A stretch of DNA of 64,000 nt from RPQJ01 sp041910015 (GTDB lineage: Bacteria > Pseudomonadota > Gammaproteobacteria > Steroidobacterales > Steroidobacteraceae): assembly GCA_041910015.1 (NCBI GenBank), contig JAYRRR010000125.1, positions 46,089 to 110,088 on the forward strand, written 5' to 3'. Every line of letters begins with the position of its first letter. Positions within the stretch are counted from its first letter, which is position 1. Positions 33,771 to 42,154 of this stretch are shown here, in pieces. The notes below the pieces were generated by a model. The model did no database searches. It saw only the letters and a program-made list of their open reading frames with translations, and was not told the DNA's origin. Made by a program: the position numbers and the translations under genes.

Positions 33771-34082
33771 TCAGTTGCAGTCGATGTTGACGGTGACCGG
33801 CTCGGACAGCACGAGCACGTCCATCGTCTTCTCCTTCGGCGCGTCGCAGCGTGCCTTGTACTTGCCGACCGGGAGCTGCACCTGGTAGGGGCCGGCCGCC
33901 AGCTCGGCGACGGTCTCGCCGGCGGCGTTCAGCAGCCTCACCTTCGCGTTGGCGGGCGTGACCTTGCCGGTGACGATGTCGGCTACGGCCGGGCGTGGCG
34001 CAGTCACCAGCAACAGGGCGCCCGTCGACACGGCGGCGATCGCGGTGACCGGGCAAGCGCAACGACGGGCAACGCGGGACAT
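33771..34082 (-). CDS. Small exported protein with a beta-sandwich repeat
   Basis: A 103-aa protein with a signal peptide (hydrophobic AIAAVSTGALLLVTA, cleavage near AVA). One short beta-rich domain follows, VTGKVTPANAKVRLLNAAGE and LPVGKYKARCDAP. It resembles PEGA-like or carboxypeptidase-regulatory-like folds. Two cysteines (about 80 and 102) might form a disulphide. No functional name can be given. It is just upstream of, and in the same direction as, the membrane-anchored gene at 32708. Confidence 0.6.
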   Translation of the reverse strand: MSRVARRCACPVTAIAAVSTGALLLVTAPRPAVADIVTGKVTPANAKVRLLNAAGETVAELAAGPYQVQLPVGKYKARCDAPKEKTMDVLVLSEPVTVNIDCN

Positions 34083-34534
34083 CTGGGCGCTCGAGGGCAG
34101 GTGACGAAGCGAAAAGTCTGCGCTGACATCTGCTTCGTCGCAACCCGCGGTGCGCGGCAGGAACATTTCGACCTGGCTCGTTGTCCGGTCCTGACCACCG
34201 TGCGTAACCGCGCTTGGCAGCCATCGGTGAGTCACGGACGGCGGCCGGCATGACGAGAGCGGCAGCGGCACCGTCCCTGGCACCGCCACCGCCGTCCCGG
34301 CAGGCGACCCCGGTTTGCCCCCAGGGCACCGGGGTGCTCGCCCGTGGATGACACCATCGCAGGTGCGAAGCTCACCAGATGAGCCTTGGGGTCGGGTCTG
34401 AGCCCACCGCTCGGCTCTTGGGGCGCGGCGACTACCGATGGACGCTTCATCTCGCCGCGCCGGTACAATTTCGCGCGTCGCCCGTTGCGGGCGCATGTTC
34501 CGCGAACGAACGGCCCGGACGGGGTGGCCCAAGC
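34083..34534. other. Intergenic region between divergent genes
   Basis: These 452 bp have no supported coding frame. They contain the degenerate palindrome at 34387-34406 and a Pro/Gly-like, GC-rich spacer. The promoters of the exported-protein gene and of hemG must lie here but are not obvious. Confidence 0.5.
34387..34406. repeat. Degenerate copy of the GGGGTCTGACCCC palindrome
   Basis: TGGGGTCGGGTCTGAGCCCA holds GGGTCTGA-G-CCC, the same core with one extra G, and a partial GGGGTC repeated before it. Counting the two in the 3602 array, this is the fourth instance in the window. It is less exact and so less certain. Confidence 0.45.
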
Positions 34535-35080
34535 GTGTCCAGGATCCTGCTGCTCTATTCATCCTTCTACGGCCACACGCTCAAGATCGGCGAGTTCATT
34601 GGGGCCGAGGCGGCCACCCGCGGCGACGAAGTCGTCGTGCGGCCGCTGGCGCGGGGTGCGGCGGATGCCGCGGCCTACGACGCGATCGTCGTCGGCTCGA
34701 GCATCCGCCATGGCAAGCACCATGCCGAGGTGACCGACTTCGTGCGTGCGAACGCCGAGTTGCTCGGGCGTTTGCCGAGCGCGTTCTTTTCGGTGAGTCT
34801 GATCGCGCGCAAGCCGACGCGGCAGACGCCGCAGACGAACCAGTACGTGCGCGAATTCGTCGCGAAGTCGCCCTGGCAGCCCCGGCTGATCGGCATCTTC
34901 GGCGGCGTACTGGACTACCAGCGCTACGGCGTGTTCGACCGCTACGCGATCCGCCTGATCATGACGCTGACCAAGGGCCCGACCGACCTGCACACCCACG
35001 TCGAGTTTACCGACTGGGACAAGGTCAGGGCATTCGCGGCCCAGGTGTCGGCGCTGGCCGCGCGTCAGGGCGCAACCTGA
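34535..35080 (+). CDS. hemG: Flavodoxin-type protoporphyrinogen IX dehydrogenase (HemG-like)
   Basis: A 181-aa flavodoxin-like protein with the FMN-binding loop LLYSSFYGHTLKIGEFIG and downstream IVVGSSIRHGKHHAEVTDFV. It also has LIARKPTRQTPQTN and GGVLDYQRYGVFDRYAIRLI, typical of menaquinone-dependent HemG. The enzyme oxidises protoporphyrinogen IX to protoporphyrin IX in haem synthesis and passes electrons to quinones. Start GTG 34535 gives the family length of about 181 aa. A cytochrome b-like gene follows 11 bp downstream. Confidence 0.88.
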   Translation: MSRILLLYSSFYGHTLKIGEFIGAEAATRGDEVVVRPLARGAADAAAYDAIVVGSSIRHGKHHAEVTDFVRANAELLGRLPSAFFSVSLIARKPTRQTPQTNQYVREFVAKSPWQPRLIGIFGGVLDYQRYGVFDRYAIRLIMTLTKGPTDLHTHVEFTDWDKVRAFAAQVSALAARQGAT

Positions 35081-35091
35081 CGGCGCGAGCG

Positions 35092-35667
35092 ATGGGATCG
35101 GAACCAGCGAACGTGGTCGATTCAGGCCCCGGGTCTTCCGGGCCGACCGGCGGCGGCCCCGATGCGGGATGCGAAACGCGGCAGAACCGCCTGCACGTCG
35201 TCATCGTCTTGCTCTGCGCCTGGCTCTGCTTCACGAGTCCCTGGGTGGCGATGCTGCGCCGCATCCCGGACCGCGCCGGCTTTTTCGATTACGCGCACGT
35301 CGTGCTCGGCGTGCTGTGCCTGCTGCTGGCCCTGCCCTACGCGCACGCCTGTACGCGCGCGGGCCGCTGGCGGACCTTGTATCCCTGGCTGGCCGGCGAG
35401 GCTCGTCCGCTGGCTCGCGACCTGACGGGTCTGTGCCGCGGACGCCTGCCCGTGGCCGAGGGCGGCGGGCTCCATGCCGTCATCGAGGGCCTGCTGCTTG
35501 CGGCGTTGCTCGTCGTGGCCATCAGCGGGGCGGGGTGGTTGCTGGCACAGGGAACGTCCGCGTCGCTCGACTGGCGTGGGGTGCACGTCGTCGGCGCTCG
35601 GGTGTTGATCGGCCTCGTGCTGACCCATGTGGTGGCGGTCGCCACGCACCTGTTCGAACTCACCTGA
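35092..35667 (+). CDS. Four-helix cytochrome b-like membrane protein
   Basis: A 191-aa membrane protein with helices at about 36-55, 68-90, 130-155 and 165-190. Histidines sit near or in them: FDYAHVVLGV, GLHAVIEG, GVHVVGARV and LTHVVAVATHL. This pattern fits the cytochrome b561/hydrogenase-b fold, in which pairs of His bind two haems. It follows hemG by 11 bp and may accept or pass electrons in the membrane. Named only by pattern; family identity is not certain. The N-terminal 30 residues are Pro/Gly rich. Confidence 0.65.
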   Translation: MGSEPANVVDSGPGSSGPTGGGPDAGCETRQNRLHVVIVLLCAWLCFTSPWVAMLRRIPDRAGFFDYAHVVLGVLCLLLALPYAHACTRAGRWRTLYPWLAGEARPLARDLTGLCRGRLPVAEGGGLHAVIEGLLLAALLVVAISGAGWLLAQGTSASLDWRGVHVVGARVLIGLVLTHVVAVATHLFELT

Positions 35668-35768
35668 CGCGCGATGCGCGGCGCGACCGGGGTGCGGTAA
35701 ATGACGATCGGGACATTCGGCCGCCGGCGGTAGAATCGGCGCAGCGAGATCGCCCGGGTCGCTCTCCC

Positions 35769-38291
35769 ATGACGCAGCCTGCCGAACGTCTGCCGCAGTT
35801 GCCCGAATCGCTGCGCGCCCTCGAACCCCTCGCGCGCAACCTGCGCTGGGTCTGGAACCACGGGGCGGACTACGTCTGGTCGACGCTCAATGCGGAGGTC
35901 TGGGAGCAGACCCGCAATCCCGTGCTCGTCCTGCGCAACACGCCGCGCAGCCGCTACGAGAAGCTCGCCTACGACGGCGAGTTCCTCTGGCGTCTCGAGC
36001 ACCTCGCGCGCCACGAGCGCGAATACCTCACGCGACCGAGCTGGTACCAGCATGCGCATCCTGCCGAGTCGCCGCCGCTCACCGCGTACTTCAGCATGGA
36101 ATACGGTCTCACCGATGCGCTGCCGCTCTACTCCGGCGGGCTCGGCGTTCTGGCGGGTGACCATCTGAAGACGGCAAGCGATCTCGGCGTACCGCTCGTC
36201 GCCGTCGGCATCTTCTACCGCGAGGGCTATTTCCGGCAGATGCTCGACGCTGAAGGGCGCCAGCTCGAGATCTACGCCGTCAACTCCCCGGGGTCGCTGC
36301 CCGTCACGCGCCTCACGGACGCGGAGGGAATGCCACTGCGCATCGGCGTCGAACTGCCCGGACGCGACTTGCGCTTGCGCATCTGGCGCGCGGACGTGGG
36401 ACGCGTGCCGCTCTATCTGCTCGACAGCGACGATCCGCTCAACACGCCCTACGATCGAGCGATCACCGCAAAGCTCTACGCGGGTGACGGTGAATCGCGC
36501 CTGATGCAGGAGATCGTGCTCGGTATCGGCGGCTGGCGCGCTCTGGAGGCGCTCGGCTACGTCGTGGACGTGTGCCATCTGAACGAGGGGCACGCAGCCT
36601 TCGCCACGCTGGAGCGCGCGCGCCGGTTCGCCGAGCAGAATGCCTGCGACTTCATGACGGCGCTCTGGGCAACGCGCGCCGGCAACGTCTTCACGACCCA
36701 CACGCCCGTCGCAGCGGCGTTCGACGTCTTTCCACCGGCGCTGATGCAGCGCTACGGCGTCGATTACGCGCGGCTCTGCGGTTTCGCGCCGGCGCGCATG
36801 CTGGCGCTCGGACGTGTCAACCCCGACGACGCGGGCGAGCCGTTCAACATGGCCTATCTGGCGATGCGCTGCTGCTTGCGTACCAACGGCGTAAGCGAGC
36901 TGCACGGCCGCGTGAGCCGCGGCATCTTCGCACCGCTGTATCCACGCTGGCCGCAGGAGGAGGTCCCCGTCACGCATGTCACCAATGCGGTGCACGTACC
37001 GTCCTGGGACTCGCCGTGGGCCGACCAGCTCTGGACGACCGCCTGCGGCAAGGACCGCTGGCTCGGCGCGCCGGAACGGCTCGGTGAGAGCATGGCCAGG
37101 CTGAGCGACCGCGAACTCTGGGACTTCCGCGCCACGGAGCGCCTCGACCTCGTACAGTACGCACGGCGACGCCTGGCCCGGCAACTGAGCCAGCGCGGCG
37201 CGGGCGAGGCAGCCGTCGCCGCAGCGAAGGACGTGCTCGACCCGACGGTTCTCACGCTCGGCTTTGCACGCCGGTTCACGGAGTACAAGCGGCCCGCCAT
37301 GCTGCTCGCGCAACCGGAGCGGCTCGTCCGGCTGCTCACGCATCCGGAACGCCCGGTCCAGCTCATCATCGCGGGCAAAGCGCATCCGCGCGACGAACCC
37401 GGTCGCGGCTACGTGCAGCAGTGGGCGCAGTTCGTGCAGCGCCCCGAGGTGCGCGCGCGGGCGGTGTTCGTCGAGGACTACGACCTCGCGCTTGCCGAGC
37501 AGCTCGTGCACGGCGTCGATGTCTGGCTCAACACGCCACGTCGGACCTGGGAGGCGAGCGGCACCAGCGGCATGAAGACCCTCGTGAACGGCGGGCTGAA
37601 CCTCTCGGAGCGCGACGGGTGGTGGGCCGAGGCCTGGTCGCCCGAGGTCGGCTGGGCGCTCGGCGACGACGACGATCACGTGGGCAGCGACCGGGACGCG
37701 CAGGAGGTCGAGCAGCTCTTTGCCGTGCTCGAAGCGCAGGTCGTGCCGGAATTCTACGACCGCGATGTGGACGGCGTGCCGCGCGCGTGGGTGGCCCGGA
37801 TCCGCGCGAGTCTCGCCCAGCTCACCCCCCGCTTCAGCAGCAACCGGATGGTCGCGGAATACCTGGATCGACTCTACCTGCCGGCGGCGGCGGACTTCCA
37901 GCGCCGGCGTGCGCACGGCACGCAGCTCGCCGCCGAACTCAAGCGCTGGAACGACGAGCTGTCGCGGCACTGGACCGCCATCCGCTGGGGCGCGTGCGAG
38001 GTGAACTCCGGTGGCGGCGTGCACACGTTCGACGTGCAGGTCCACCTCGGACAGGTGCCGCCGCAGGGGGTCGCCGTGCAGTTGTATCTCGCGCCGTGGC
38101 AGGGCCGGCCAGGCGCCGTGTTCGATCTGCAGCGCGGCACGGCGCTCGCGGGCGGCGACGGGGGGTATCATTTCGTGGGCGAGGTGCCCGGGGACCGCCC
38201 GGCATCGCATTACACGCCGCGCGTCGTGCCCGCGCACCCGGATGCGAAGGTCCCGACCGAGGCACGGAGGATTCGCTGGTATCCGGACTAG
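35769..38291 (+). CDS. glgP: Alpha-glucan phosphorylase (GT35 short form)
   Basis: An 840-aa enzyme that splits alpha-1,4-glucans by phosphorolysis to glucose-1-phosphate. It has an N-terminal DUF3417 region (about 10-120) and then AYFSMEYGLTDALPLYSGGL, VCHLNEGHAAF, FTTHTPVAAAFDVF and FARRFTEYKRP. The PLP-lysine region is EASGTSGMKTLVNGGLNLSE. The length matches the TIGR02094-type phosphorylases, not the E. coli GlgP/MalP type. ATG 35769 gives the natural start MTQPAERLPQLPESL. Other glycogen genes are not in the window. Confidence 0.95.
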   Translation: MTQPAERLPQLPESLRALEPLARNLRWVWNHGADYVWSTLNAEVWEQTRNPVLVLRNTPRSRYEKLAYDGEFLWRLEHLARHEREYLTRPSWYQHAHPAESPPLTAYFSMEYGLTDALPLYSGGLGVLAGDHLKTASDLGVPLVAVGIFYREGYFRQMLDAEGRQLEIYAVNSPGSLPVTRLTDAEGMPLRIGVELPGRDLRLRIWRADVGRVPLYLLDSDDPLNTPYDRAITAKLYAGDGESRLMQEIVLGIGGWRALEALGYVVDVCHLNEGHAAFATLERARRFAEQNACDFMTALWATRAGNVFTTHTPVAAAFDVFPPALMQRYGVDYARLCGFAPARMLALGRVNPDDAGEPFNMAYLAMRCCLRTNGVSELHGRVSRGIFAPLYPRWPQEEVPVTHVTNAVHVPSWDSPWADQLWTTACGKDRWLGAPERLGESMARLSDRELWDFRATERLDLVQYARRRLARQLSQRGAGEAAVAAAKDVLDPTVLTLGFARRFTEYKRPAMLLAQPERLVRLLTHPERPVQLIIAGKAHPRDEPGRGYVQQWAQFVQRPEVRARAVFVEDYDLALAEQLVHGVDVWLNTPRRTWEASGTSGMKTLVNGGLNLSERDGWWAEAWSPEVGWALGDDDDHVGSDRDAQEVEQLFAVLEAQVVPEFYDRDVDGVPRAWVARIRASLAQLTPRFSSNRMVAEYLDRLYLPAAADFQRRRAHGTQLAAELKRWNDELSRHWTAIRWGACEVNSGGGVHTFDVQVHLGQVPPQGVAVQLYLAPWQGRPGAVFDLQRGTALAGGDGGYHFVGEVPGDRPASHYTPRVVPAHPDAKVPTEARRIRWYPD

Positions 38292-38334
38292 GACCTGCCC
38301 GGCCATGGACACTGGCCGGGCAGAGGGGGCAGCA

Positions 38335-38628
38335 ATGAGGATGAGGATCACCGCGCACGGCTGCGTACTGACCGACGAGTTGCGCGAATCGGTCGAGAAG
38401 GAGATCGAGCGCCTCGCCCAGTCAGTCGACAGGCCGATCAACATCGTCTCGGTGCAGTTGCACAACGAGCGTGGCCGCGCGCTGCGCGGACTCGATTGTC
38501 GCTGCGACGTGCATGTCGAGTTCGACGACAGTCTGCAGCTCGAGGATTCGGACGCCGAGGCGGATTTTCGCGACTCGATCTGCGAGGCCTTCACGAAGAT
38601 CATGCGCGACGAGCAGCGCGCGCACTGA
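38335..38628 (+). CDS. HPF/RaiA-like small protein
   Basis: A 97-aa protein. Start ATG 38335 follows gaggggg. MRMRITAHGCVLTDELRESV and VSVQLHNERG, then DCRCDVHVEF and a helix DSDAEADFRDSICEAFTKIM match the alternating beta-alpha fold of hibernation-promoting factors, where the second helix binds the ribosome. It lacks the long C-terminal domain of long HPF. It might act on idle ribosomes, but the match is from pattern and is weak. Lies 43 bp after glgP and 15 bp before the opposing ahpF stop. Confidence 0.6.
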   Translation: MRMRITAHGCVLTDELRESVEKEIERLAQSVDRPINIVSVQLHNERGRALRGLDCRCDVHVEFDDSLQLEDSDAEADFRDSICEAFTKIMRDEQRAH

Positions 38629-38643
38629 GTCGCCTGATCCCCG

Positions 38644-40242
38644 TCAGGCGGCCGCGGCCTCGCCGGAAGCCGCCACCGGCACCCGGATCAGGTGATCGAA
38701 GGCGCTGAGGGCCGCCTTCGATCCTTCGCCCATCGCGACGATGATCTGCTTGTACGGCACGGTCGTGACGTCGCCTGCCGCGAAAACACCCGGCACCGAA
38801 GTCTGCCCCTTCGCGTCGACCTCGATCTCGCCGCGCGGGCTCAGCGCCACGCTGCCCTTGAGCCAGTCGGAATTCGGCAGCAGCCCGATCTGCACGAACA
38901 CGCCCTCGAGCTCGATGTGGTGCACATCGCCCGTCACACGGTCCTTGTAGCTCAGCGCGTCGACCTTGCCGTCGGCTCCGTGCACCTCGGTCGTCTGCGC
39001 CGAGACGAGCACGCGCACGTTCGGCAGGCTGCGCAGTTTCCGCTGCAGCACCTCGTCGGCTCGCAGCCGGTCGTCGAATTCGAGCAGCGTGACGTGCTCG
39101 ACGATGCCGGCAAGATCGATCGCGGCCTCGACGCCCGAATTGCCGCCGCCGACCACCGCGACCCGTTTGCCCTTGAACAGCGGACCGTCGCAGTGCGGGC
39201 AGTAGGCGACGCCCTTGCCCGAGTATTCCTTCTCGCCCGGCACGTTCATCTGCCGCCAGCGCGCGCCCGTGGCGACGATCACCGTGCGACTGCGGAGCGT
39301 CGCGCCGCTCTCGAGTTCGACGGCGACCAAGCCGTCCGGACCTGCCGGCGTCAGTTTCGCAGCGCGCTGCAGGTTCATGATGTCGACGTCGTAATGCTTG
39401 ACGTGCTCCTCGAGCGCCGCCACCAGCTTCGGGCCCTCGGTCGCCTTGACCGAGATGAAATTCTCGATGCCGAGCGTATCCATGACCTGACCGCCGAAGC
39501 GGTCGGCGACGACGCCGGTCCGGATGCCCTTGCGGGCCGCGTAGATCGCCGCGGACGAGCCGGCCGGACCGCCGCCCACGATCAGGACGTCGAAGGGGGG
39601 CCTGGCGCCGATCTGCTCCGCCGCACGCGCCGCCGAGTCCGTGTCGACCCTGGCGAGGATCTCCTCGAGACTGATGCGCCCCTGGTTGAACTCCTTGCCG
39701 TTCAGGAACACGTAGGGCACCGCCATGACCTGGCGGCTCTCGACCTCGTCCCGGAACAGGGCGCCGTCGATCGTCGTGACGCGCACGCCAGGGTTCAGCA
39801 CCGCCATCAGGTTGAGCGACTGCACAACCTCGGGGCAGTTGTGGCAGGAGAGCGAAATGAAGATCTCGAAGTCGAAGTCGCCATCGAGCGCCTGGATCTG
39901 CCCGATGACCGGTGCATCGACCTTCGGCGGGTGACCGCCCGCCTGCAGCAGCGCGAGGACGAGCGACGTGAATTCGTGCCCCATGGGGATGGCGGCGAAC
40001 GTGATCCCCATATCATGCCCCGCACGCGTGACACGGAATGACGGCAGCCGCGTGCCGGGCGGCACCGCCGCGCCGCGCAGCTCGCGGCAGGCGACCAGGC
40101 TCGACAGCGAGGCGATGTCCTGCAGCAGGGCCTGCATTTCGCGCGCGGCATCGCTTTCGTCGAGCGAGGCGACGATCTCGATTGGCTGCGTGATGCGACC
40201 GAGGTAGCCCGCGAGCTGTTCCTTGAGGTCCGTGTCGAGCAT
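38644..40242 (-). CDS. ahpF: Alkyl hydroperoxide reductase subunit F
   Basis: A 532-aa flavoprotein that passes electrons from NADH to AhpC. The N-terminal thioredoxin-like part has SCHNCPEV (CxxC, about residues 130-133) and the body has FAD-binding VLIVGGGPAGSSAAIYAARK. The active disulphide is AYCPHCDGP, NADH binding is VAVVGGGNSGVEAAIDLAG, and the C-terminal FAD motif is GVFAAGDVT. Length is that of E. coli AhpF (521). It lies 96 bp after ahpC, with two stem-loops between them. Confidence 0.96.
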   Translation of the reverse strand: MLDTDLKEQLAGYLGRITQPIEIVASLDESDAAREMQALLQDIASLSSLVACRELRGAAVPPGTRLPSFRVTRAGHDMGITFAAIPMGHEFTSLVLALLQAGGHPPKVDAPVIGQIQALDGDFDFEIFISLSCHNCPEVVQSLNLMAVLNPGVRVTTIDGALFRDEVESRQVMAVPYVFLNGKEFNQGRISLEEILARVDTDSAARAAEQIGARPPFDVLIVGGGPAGSSAAIYAARKGIRTGVVADRFGGQVMDTLGIENFISVKATEGPKLVAALEEHVKHYDVDIMNLQRAAKLTPAGPDGLVAVELESGATLRSRTVIVATGARWRQMNVPGEKEYSGKGVAYCPHCDGPLFKGKRVAVVGGGNSGVEAAIDLAGIVEHVTLLEFDDRLRADEVLQRKLRSLPNVRVLVSAQTTEVHGADGKVDALSYKDRVTGDVHHIELEGVFVQIGLLPNSDWLKGSVALSPRGEIEVDAKGQTSVPGVFAAGDVTTVPYKQIIVAMGEGSKAALSAFDHLIRVPVAASGEAAAA

Positions 40243-40268
40243 GGGTCGGGTCTCGTTTCCTGAAAGCC

Positions 40269-40322
40269 CCTCCCGCCTCGCGGCGGGAGGGTAAACGGGA
40301 GGGCCGCGACGCGGCGCCTCCC
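40269..40322 (-). repeat. Two GC-rich stem-loops between ahpC and ahpF
   Basis: A perfect 9-bp stem CCTCCCGCC/GGCGGGAGG with loop TCGC (40269-40290) is followed by a second stem of 11 bp (GGGAGG + GCCGC against GCGGC + CCTCCC, with one bulged G, 40297-40322). Both lie in the 96 bp between ahpC and ahpF. They might stop part of the transcripts or protect the ahpC end, which would give more AhpC than AhpF as usual. No T-tract is seen. Confidence 0.65.
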
Positions 40323-40338
40323 AGGGGGAGCGTGGGCT

Positions 40339-40902
40339 TCAGATCTTGCCGACGAGATCCAGCGACGGCTTCAGCGTCCTGGCGCCCTCGTTCCACCTGG
40401 CCGGGCAGACTTCGCCCGGGTGGGCGGCCGTGTACTGGGCAGCCTTGAGCTTGCGCACCGTTTCCCTGACGTCGCGGGCGATCTCGTTCGAGTGGATCTC
40501 GAGGGTCTTGATCACGCCGTCCGGGTTCACGACGAACGTGCCGCGCAGCGCGAGGCCTTCGGCGTCGATGTGCACGCCGAGCGCGCGCGTCAGCTGGTGG
40601 GTCGGGTCGCCGACCAGCGGGAACTTCGCCTTGCCGACCGCCGGCGAGGTCTCGTGCCACACCTTGTGCGAGAAGTGCGTATCGGTCGTGACGATGTAGA
40701 CCTCGGCGCCGAGCTTCTGGAACTCGGCATAGTTGTCCGCGGCATCCTCGATTTCGGTGGGGCAGTTGAACGTGAATGCCGCCGGCATGAAGATCAGGAC
40801 GGACCACTTGCCACGCAGCGTCTGGTCCGTCACCTCGACGAACTTGCCGTTGTGGAACGCAGTGGCCTTGAAGGGTTGCACGGTCGTATTGATTAGGCTC
40901 AT
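40339..40902 (-). CDS. ahpC: Alkyl hydroperoxide reductase subunit C (2-Cys peroxiredoxin)
   Basis: A 187-aa peroxiredoxin. The peroxidatic Cys is C47 in AAFTFNCPTE and the resolving Cys is C166 in HPGEVCPARW, at the same positions as in E. coli AhpC. It reduces peroxides and is recharged by AhpF, whose gene follows. Starts at ATG 40902. Upstream there are a candidate promoter and an OxyR operator, which fits peroxide induction. Confidence 0.97.
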   Translation of the reverse strand: MSLINTTVQPFKATAFHNGKFVEVTDQTLRGKWSVLIFMPAAFTFNCPTEIEDAADNYAEFQKLGAEVYIVTTDTHFSHKVWHETSPAVGKAKFPLVGDPTHQLTRALGVHIDAEGLALRGTFVVNPDGVIKTLEIHSNEIARDVRETVRKLKAAQYTAAHPGEVCPARWNEGARTLKPSLDLVGKI

Positions 40903-40956
40903 GTATCGACTCCGCAAGTGATGGCCGGACGGTGCCGGTGGCTTTGGATGACGGCC

Positions 40957-40986
40957 ATTCTCGTGGCCGCGGCGCCGTAGAGCCAA
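40957..40986 (-). promoter_or_regulatory. Candidate ahpC promoter
   Basis: On the minus strand a -35-like TTGGCT (40986-40981) and a -10-like GAGAAT (40962-40957) are spaced by 18 bp. The -35 abuts the last half-site of the OxyR operator, the usual arrangement for OxyR-activated promoters. The hexamers are weak, in line with activator dependence. Confidence 0.55.
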
Positions 40987-41022
40987 TAGATTGTATTGTG
41001 GGTCTCGATAGGTGCTGCCTAT
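40986..41022. promoter_or_regulatory. OxyR operator upstream of ahpC
   Basis: The sequence fits the 37-bp OxyR consensus of four tetranucleotides spaced by 7 bp: ATAG (40986-40989), TGTG instead of CTAT (40997-41000), ATAG (41008-41011) and CTAT (41019-41022). Inner bases match the t and a positions in the first half. The second pair is part of a perfect inverted repeat CGATAGG...CCTATCG. Three of four half-sites are exact and all spacings are right. OxyR is a LysR-type peroxide sensor. Confidence 0.8.
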
Positions 41023-41131
41023 CGGCAGTCCCGCGGGCATGGCGTCATGCACGGATTGACGGGCGCGGTGCGCGCCGTCCTTGACGCCGCCACTCAGGAC
41101 GGCGACAGTCGAGGCGACTGGGCCGGGCTCG

Positions 41132-41320
41132 AGGATCCGCGTGGGCGAAGACGATCGCGACGATGCCGGAACGCTCAAGGAGCTGCTCACCTGCATGGGG
41201 CACGGGGTGCGCACGGACCTCGATGGGGGAACTGCGCTGCAGACCGCCCTCGGGGCGCAGCGGAATCTCGTGTTCCTCGACCTGGGTTCGCGGACGCTCG
41301 ACGTTCCCCGGCGACCATGA
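41132..41320 (+). pseudogene. Response-regulator receiver domain remnant (N-terminal half)
   Basis: The open frame (from TTG 41081) includes RIRVGEDDRDDAGTLKELLT, then MGHGVRTDLDGGTALQ and QRNLVFLDLGSRTLD. This is the first half of a receiver domain: the acidic pocket (EDD), the helix, MGH-V-T--DG--AL and the phospho-acceptor Asp in FLDLG. It then stops at TGA 41318-41320. The conserved Thr/Ser and Lys are missing, so it cannot work as a normal receiver. It reads into the amidohydrolase start as ATGA. Confidence 0.7.
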
Positions 41321-42150
41321 CCCACGTCATCGATGCGTGGGCCCAGCATCCGACGCCGCGCCATCTCAATCACCCCATGTTCGAGTCCCTGCGTCGGTGG
41401 ACGCGCGGGCTCGGGGGGGCGGAACTCGCCGGTGAGGGCCCGTGGCCAGTGCAGGTCACGCTTGACGCCATGGACGCGGGCGGCATCTCGTGCAGTCTCT
41501 TGAGCGCGTGGGTCGGCCCGCAGGGTGCGCTGATCTCCAACGACGAGGTTGCCGGTTTCGTGAGCCAGGCGCCGGACCGGCTCGTGGGCGTGGGGTCGGT
41601 CGACATTTCTCGGCCACGCGATGCCGTGCGCGAGCTGCGGCGCTGTGTGCGCGAGCTGGGTTTCAAGGCGGTGCGCGTGCTGCCCTGGCTGTGGGAGTTG
41701 CCGCCGACCCACGCGCGTTTCTACCCGGTCTACGCCGAATGCTGTGAACTCGGCATCCCGTTCTGCACTCAGGTCGGCCACACCGGCCCGCTGCTGCCCT
41801 CGGAGTTCGGTCGCCCGATTCCGTACGTCGACCAGATCGCGATCGACTTTCCCGAACTCGTCATCGTCTGTGGCCACATCGGCTATCCGTGGACCGAGGA
41901 GATGGTGGCGGTCGCGACCAAGCACCCGAACGTGTACATCGACACGTCGGCCTACACCGCCGCGCACTACCCGGCGCCGCTGATCGCCTACCTGCGCGGG
42001 CACGGGCGCGACAAGGTGCTGTTCGGCAGCAACTGGCCGATGGTGCCGCCCGGAAAGGCCCTGGCAGCGCTGGCCGGCCTGCAACTCGGCGCCGAGGTCG
42101 AAGCGCGATTCCTCGGCGCCAACACGGCGCGGGTCTATCGGCTGGGCTGA
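41317..42150 (+). CDS. Amidohydrolase-2 family protein
   Basis: A 277-aa TIM-barrel hydrolase with an early conserved segment DAWAQHPTPRHLNHPMFESL and then FKAVRVLPWLWELPPTHARF, FCTQVGHTGPLLPS, VIVCGHIGYPW and KVLFGSNWPM. This matches the amidohydrolase-2 group (ACMSD-like), some of which are decarboxylases with zinc; the metal His pair of the DxHxH type at the N-terminus appears as DAWAQH, so it is not fully conserved. The substrate is unknown. ATG 41317 overlaps the receiver relic stop. Confidence 0.82.
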   Translation: MTHVIDAWAQHPTPRHLNHPMFESLRRWTRGLGGAELAGEGPWPVQVTLDAMDAGGISCSLLSAWVGPQGALISNDEVAGFVSQAPDRLVGVGSVDISRPRDAVRELRRCVRELGFKAVRVLPWLWELPPTHARFYPVYAECCELGIPFCTQVGHTGPLLPSEFGRPIPYVDQIAIDFPELVIVCGHIGYPWTEEMVAVATKHPNVYIDTSAYTAAHYPAPLIAYLRGHGRDKVLFGSNWPMVPPGKALAALAGLQLGAEVEARFLGANTARVYRLG

Positions 42151-42154
42151 GCCG

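Larger units (their letters stand above)
40903..41316. other. ahpC upstream region and receiver-domain relic
   Basis: The 414 bp between ahpC and the amidohydrolase carry the candidate ahpC promoter (40957-40986), the OxyR operator (40986-41022) and a half receiver-domain remnant (about 41132-41320). Nothing else is recognised. Confidence 0.6.
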
